Translations under genes and position numbers: made by a program
Notes under the pieces: generated by a model
The model's input: only the letters and a program-made list of their open reading frames with translations
Databases searched by the model: none
Told to the model about the DNA's origin: nothing
Assembly (NCBI RefSeq): GCF_900108305.1
Contig: NZ_FNUX01000010.1
Span: 34,740-98,739, forward strand
Direction: 5' to 3'
Length of the DNA stretch: 64,000 nt
Source: Nitrosomonas ureae
GTDB taxonomy: Bacteria; Pseudomonadota; Gammaproteobacteria; Burkholderiales; Nitrosomonadaceae
Shown: positions 61,589 through 64,000 of the stretch, in pieces
Layout: every line of letters begins with the position of its first letter
Position numbering within the stretch: position 1 is the first letter of the stretch

Positions 61589-63046
61589 ATGAATCGACTT
61601 TTTACTGTTGTAAATGTGCTGGGTAAGATGACATTGGTGTTCGGGCTGACCATGTTTATTCCGCTTGGAGTGGCATTGTGGGGCGACGACGGTGCGCAGT
61701 CAGTTTTTGAAGAATCCATAGTGATTACTTTTGGTAGCGGTTTGGCTATGTGGTTAGCGACGCGTCGTTATCATCGTGAGCTGCAAATAAAAGATGGTTT
61801 CTTGCTGGTTGTGTTGGTTTGGTCGGTATTGCCGGCTTTTGCTATGCTGCCATTGTTATTTTATTTGCCTGAGCTTAATCTCAGTATGGCCTATTTTGAG
61901 GCGATTTCCGGATTAACAGCTACTGGCGGCACAGTGTTATCGGGATTGGATAAGCTGCCACCGTCAATTAATATATGGCGCGGTGAAATTGTTTGGCTCG
62001 GAGGAATGGGCTTAATCGTTTTAGCAGTTGCAATTTTGCCACTATTGGGGGTGGGAGGTCGGCAGTTACTGAATGCCGAAATACCTGGACCCATGAAAGA
62101 GAATAAACTAACTCCGCGTATTGCAGAGACGGCAAAAGGGTTGTGGTCAATTTATGCAAGCTTGACCTTGATATGTGCGGTCACCTACAGATGGGCTGGT
62201 ATGGATTGGTTCGATGCTGTTATGCATGCTTTTACGACTTTAGGATTAGGCGGTTTTTCCTCACATGATGCTAGTTATGGTTATTGGGATTCGCCTCTTA
62301 TAGAGTCAGTCGCAATTATCTTCATGTTGATTGCCGGGATAAATTTTGCGACACATTTTTTGGCGTGGCGGGGAAAAAATTTAATTCCTTATCGCTATGA
62401 TTTCGAGGTGGGCTGGTGTGTGGTAATTATTTTGTTCAGCTGTCTTGGGTTAGCATTTTATCTATGGTTTAATAACGTCTACACCGAGCCGCTGATTGCT
62501 TTACGTTATGCTACTTTTAATATAGTTTCCGTTGCAACGACTACTGGTTATAGTAATACCGATTACAGTTTGTGGCCGATGTTTGCTCCATTATGGATGT
62601 TATTTTTATCTGCCTTTTGCAGTTCCTCAGGTTCTACCGGCGGTGGCATGAAAATGATCCGGGTACGCATTTTGTATCAGCAGGTGTATCGCGAAATTAT
62701 TACGATCATGCATCCTAATGCAGTTATTCCAGCTAAGGTTGGACGAAGTGTATTGGCTAACCGGGTCATTTTTTCGGTGCTTGTGTTTTTATTCGTGTAC
62801 TCTGCAAGCATTTTATTAATGACGCTGGCGCTAACATTAAGTGGGTTGGATGTTGTTACATCTTTTTCAGCAGCAGTAGCCTGTATTAACAATCTCGGTC
62901 CAGGTCTTGGGGGTATTGGCCCAGCAACGACTTATGCGCTGCTGACGGATCTTCAAATATGGATATGTAGTTTTGCTATGCTGCTGGGCAGATTAGAGTT
63001 TTTCACAGTACTAGCTATCTTTGTGCCTGCTTTCTGGAGGAAATAA
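61589..63046 (+). CDS. trkH: Trk system potassium channel TrkH
   Basis: A protein of 485 residues with about ten membrane segments in the four-repeat MPM plan. Selectivity-filter regions are visible: SGLTATGGTVLSG, TTLGLGGFSSHDA, VATTTGYSNTDY and NNLGPGLGGIGPA. It takes up potassium with TrkA as regulator. It is cotranscribed with trkA. Confidence 0.94.
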   Translation: MNRLFTVVNVLGKMTLVFGLTMFIPLGVALWGDDGAQSVFEESIVITFGSGLAMWLATRRYHRELQIKDGFLLVVLVWSVLPAFAMLPLLFYLPELNLSMAYFEAISGLTATGGTVLSGLDKLPPSINIWRGEIVWLGGMGLIVLAVAILPLLGVGGRQLLNAEIPGPMKENKLTPRIAETAKGLWSIYASLTLICAVTYRWAGMDWFDAVMHAFTTLGLGGFSSHDASYGYWDSPLIESVAIIFMLIAGINFATHFLAWRGKNLIPYRYDFEVGWCVVIILFSCLGLAFYLWFNNVYTEPLIALRYATFNIVSVATTTGYSNTDYSLWPMFAPLWMLFLSAFCSSSGSTGGGMKMIRVRILYQQVYREIITIMHPNAVIPAKVGRSVLANRVIFSVLVFLFVYSASILLMTLALTLSGLDVVTSFSAAVACINNLGPGLGGIGPATTYALLTDLQIWICSFAMLLGRLEFFTVLAIFVPAFWRK

Positions 63047-63175
63047 AGTTTTCCTGATTGAAAAAGTTATGAACGGTGATAATTTACTTCTGAATAGCAT
63101 AAGTCTAATAGAAAAAATGATCCAACAATGCATACCCGGATTAATGAGGTTTGCCTAGTGGCATGGGGAGTTTTC

Positions 63176-63562
63176 ATGAATAGTGCCGGTGTCCTGAAAG
63201 GTATTAAGGTTATGATTATTGATGACAGCAGCATGATACGGAGGAGCGCCGAAATTTTCTTAAAGCCATTTGGATGCGAAGTTATTCTGGCTGCGAATGG
63301 CTTTGAAGCAATGTCAAAAATTGTAGATAATCATCCGGATATTATTTTTGTGGATATCACGATGCCGCGATTGGATGGCTATCAAGCATGCATGCTGATT
63401 AAAAGGAATCCAATCTATCAGTCAATTCCTGTCATTATGTTATCCAGTAAAGATGGTTTGTTTGATAAAGCTCGGGGAAGAATAGCAGGGTCTGATAGTT
63501 ACTTGACAAAACCGTTTACCGCTGACGGTTTATTTCGCATAATCCGAAATTATATCGCATGA
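63176..63562 (+). CDS. PilG-like single-domain response regulator
   Basis: A protein of 128 residues, receiver domain only. VMIIDDSSMIRRSAE (acidic pair), IIFVDITMPRLDGYQ (phospho-acceptor Asp) and VIMLSSKDGLFDKARGRIAGSDSYLTKPF (Lys) fit the PilG/PilH type that works with type IV pilus chemosensory systems. No other pil gene is near. The ATG at 63176 is chosen as GGGAG lies 6 nt upstream. It sits between trkH and amoC, and separately from both. Confidence 0.87.
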   Translation: MNSAGVLKGIKVMIIDDSSMIRRSAEIFLKPFGCEVILAANGFEAMSKIVDNHPDIIFVDITMPRLDGYQACMLIKRNPIYQSIPVIMLSSKDGLFDKARGRIAGSDSYLTKPFTADGLFRIIRNYIA

Positions 63563-63696
63563 TACATCGTCGCTAGGTTTAGTAGTAAGAGTTAAGAATA
63601 TTATTGTCCATATTGAATTATGGTCATTAGTATTTGTATAAAAATGAAATTAAAGGGAGTGTCGGTGAAAATCCTTTCAGAGAAGAAGGTAATTTT

Positions 63697-63735
63697 ATGA
63701 CAAATGACTTGACTTTGAACCCCAAGGTCGACTAG
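63697..63735 (+). other. Possible 12-codon leader peptide before amoC
   Basis: ATG to TAG, encoding MTNDLTLNPKVD, with AAGAAGG 7 nt upstream. It could be a leader peptide affecting amoC expression or the start of an unrelated frame. No attenuator-like structure was recognised. Confidence 0.3.
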
Positions 63736-63810
63736 CCTGAGAGGTGTAGCTAAAAGCTGGGTAGAATAATATAAGTTTTATATGAAGGTTTTGGCTACCG
63801 AATTTAGGAG

Positions 63811-63826
63811 TACTAATTAATTAGTA
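63811..63826. repeat. 16-bp palindrome in the amoC leader
   Basis: TACTAATTAATTAGTA is a perfect palindrome about 80 bp upstream of amoC. It is AT-rich and could be an operator for a dimeric regulator. Confidence 0.5.
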
Positions 63827-63908
63827 TTAAGGAAGTAAGAGAAGTATAAGGGTAGTAGATTAGAGAAGAACGAGAAGTAGTTTTGATTAACAGTTAGGAG
63901 GTAGAAAC

Positions 63909-64000
63909 ATGGCAACAACCTATGGCACAACTAGCGGCGCGGCGAGCGCCAATTATGACATGTCGCTGTGGTACGACTCGAAATATTACAAGATAGGCAT
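63909..64000 (+). CDS. amoC: Ammonia monooxygenase subunit C, partial (right edge)
   Basis: The first 30 codons read MATTYGTTSGAASANYDMSL then WYDSKYYKIG, matching the N-terminus of bacterial AmoC, where YDMSLWYDSK is highly conserved. AmoC is a membrane subunit of the copper enzyme that oxidises ammonia to hydroxylamine. AGGAGG lies 6 nt before the ATG. The window ends before it can be seen whether amoA and amoB follow, so this may be the operon copy or the divergent stand-alone copy known from some Nitrosomonas. Confidence 0.92.
   Translation, partial: MATTYGTTSGAASANYDMSLWYDSKYYKIG

Larger units (their letters stand above)
63563..63908. other. amoC leader region
   Basis: A 346-bp region before amoC. 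It includes a 12-residue leader frame (63697-63735), a perfect 16-bp palindrome (63811-63826) and a purine-rich stretch with the AGGAGG ribosome binding site (63897-63902). Promoter elements are not clear; a TTGACT at 63709 has no good partner. Confidence 0.6.

Overview
The window comes from an ammonia-oxidising betaproteobacterium, most likely a Nitrosomonas-type organism. The clearest marker is the last feature: the first 30 codons of amoC (ammonia monooxygenase subunit C), which runs off the right edge. Gene orders typical of Betaproteobacteria support this: xseB-ispA-dxs-folE2, rsmE-argA-yggX and trkA-trkH. No tRNA, rRNA, CRISPR array or intact insertion sequence was seen.

Layout. (1) 1-1712, minus strand: an ExbB/ExbD/TonB-like energy-transduction unit. 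(2) 2.1-4.3 kb: small conserved genes (adhesin-E-like, DUF488, YaeQ, DUF2959 lipoprotein). (3) 4.4-12 kb, minus strand: a lipid or glycolipid locus. It holds a two-domain GNAT-like protein, a MobA-like nucleotidyltransferase, LptF, LptG, a CDP-alcohol phosphatidyltransferase with an extra N-terminal domain, and a lipid kinase fused to a Tam41-like CDP-diacylglycerol-synthase-type domain. (4) 12.8-21.6 kb, plus strand: the best candidate for an undescribed system. A near-consensus sigma-54 promoter, with a perfect 40-bp palindrome about 170 bp upstream, drives two paralogous small proteins (acidic Glu/Tyr-rich N-terminus, glycine-rich hydrophobic core, shared GRWxRRG tail), an HExxH metalloprotease-like protein, a 715-residue protein of unknown family, a PLP enzyme of the alpha-oxoamine synthase fold, and a 794-residue protein. 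That last protein joins a peptidoglycan-binding domain, a GIY-YIG-like domain, the same glycine-rich module and an N-acetylmuramoyl-L-alanine amidase domain. An M20 peptidase and an amidohydrolase follow, and then, convergently, a sigma-54 activator with a GAFTGA loop and a degenerate receiver. (5) 26-30 kb: isoprenoid and folate genes. (6) 30-39 kb: assorted genes, including a probably acquired GIY-YIG gene between an intact ABC-F gene and a decayed copy of part of it. (7) 39-45.6 kb: ankyrin protein, a glycerophosphodiester/glycerol-3-phosphate catabolic operon, a protoglobin and a glycosyltransferase. (8) 45.8-50.6 kb: three cyclic-di-GMP-I riboswitches, two of them in tandem, controlling two paralogous secreted glycosidase-like proteins. 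The first is preceded by a sigma-54-like promoter, and a secreted sulfatase lies convergent. (9) 51-63.6 kb: Lon-like protease, CRTAC1 protein, YggX, ArgA, RsmE, thioredoxin-like protein, IMPase, TrkA/TrkH and a PilG-like receiver. (10) The amoC leader and start.

How it fits together: sigma-54 and c-di-GMP signals suggest that surface or secreted functions (regions 4 and 8) are switched with lifestyle, while the lipid locus may make and export a non-standard phospholipid or glycolipid. These are inferences from context. The motifs, overlaps, promoters and riboswitch cores were read directly in the sequence.
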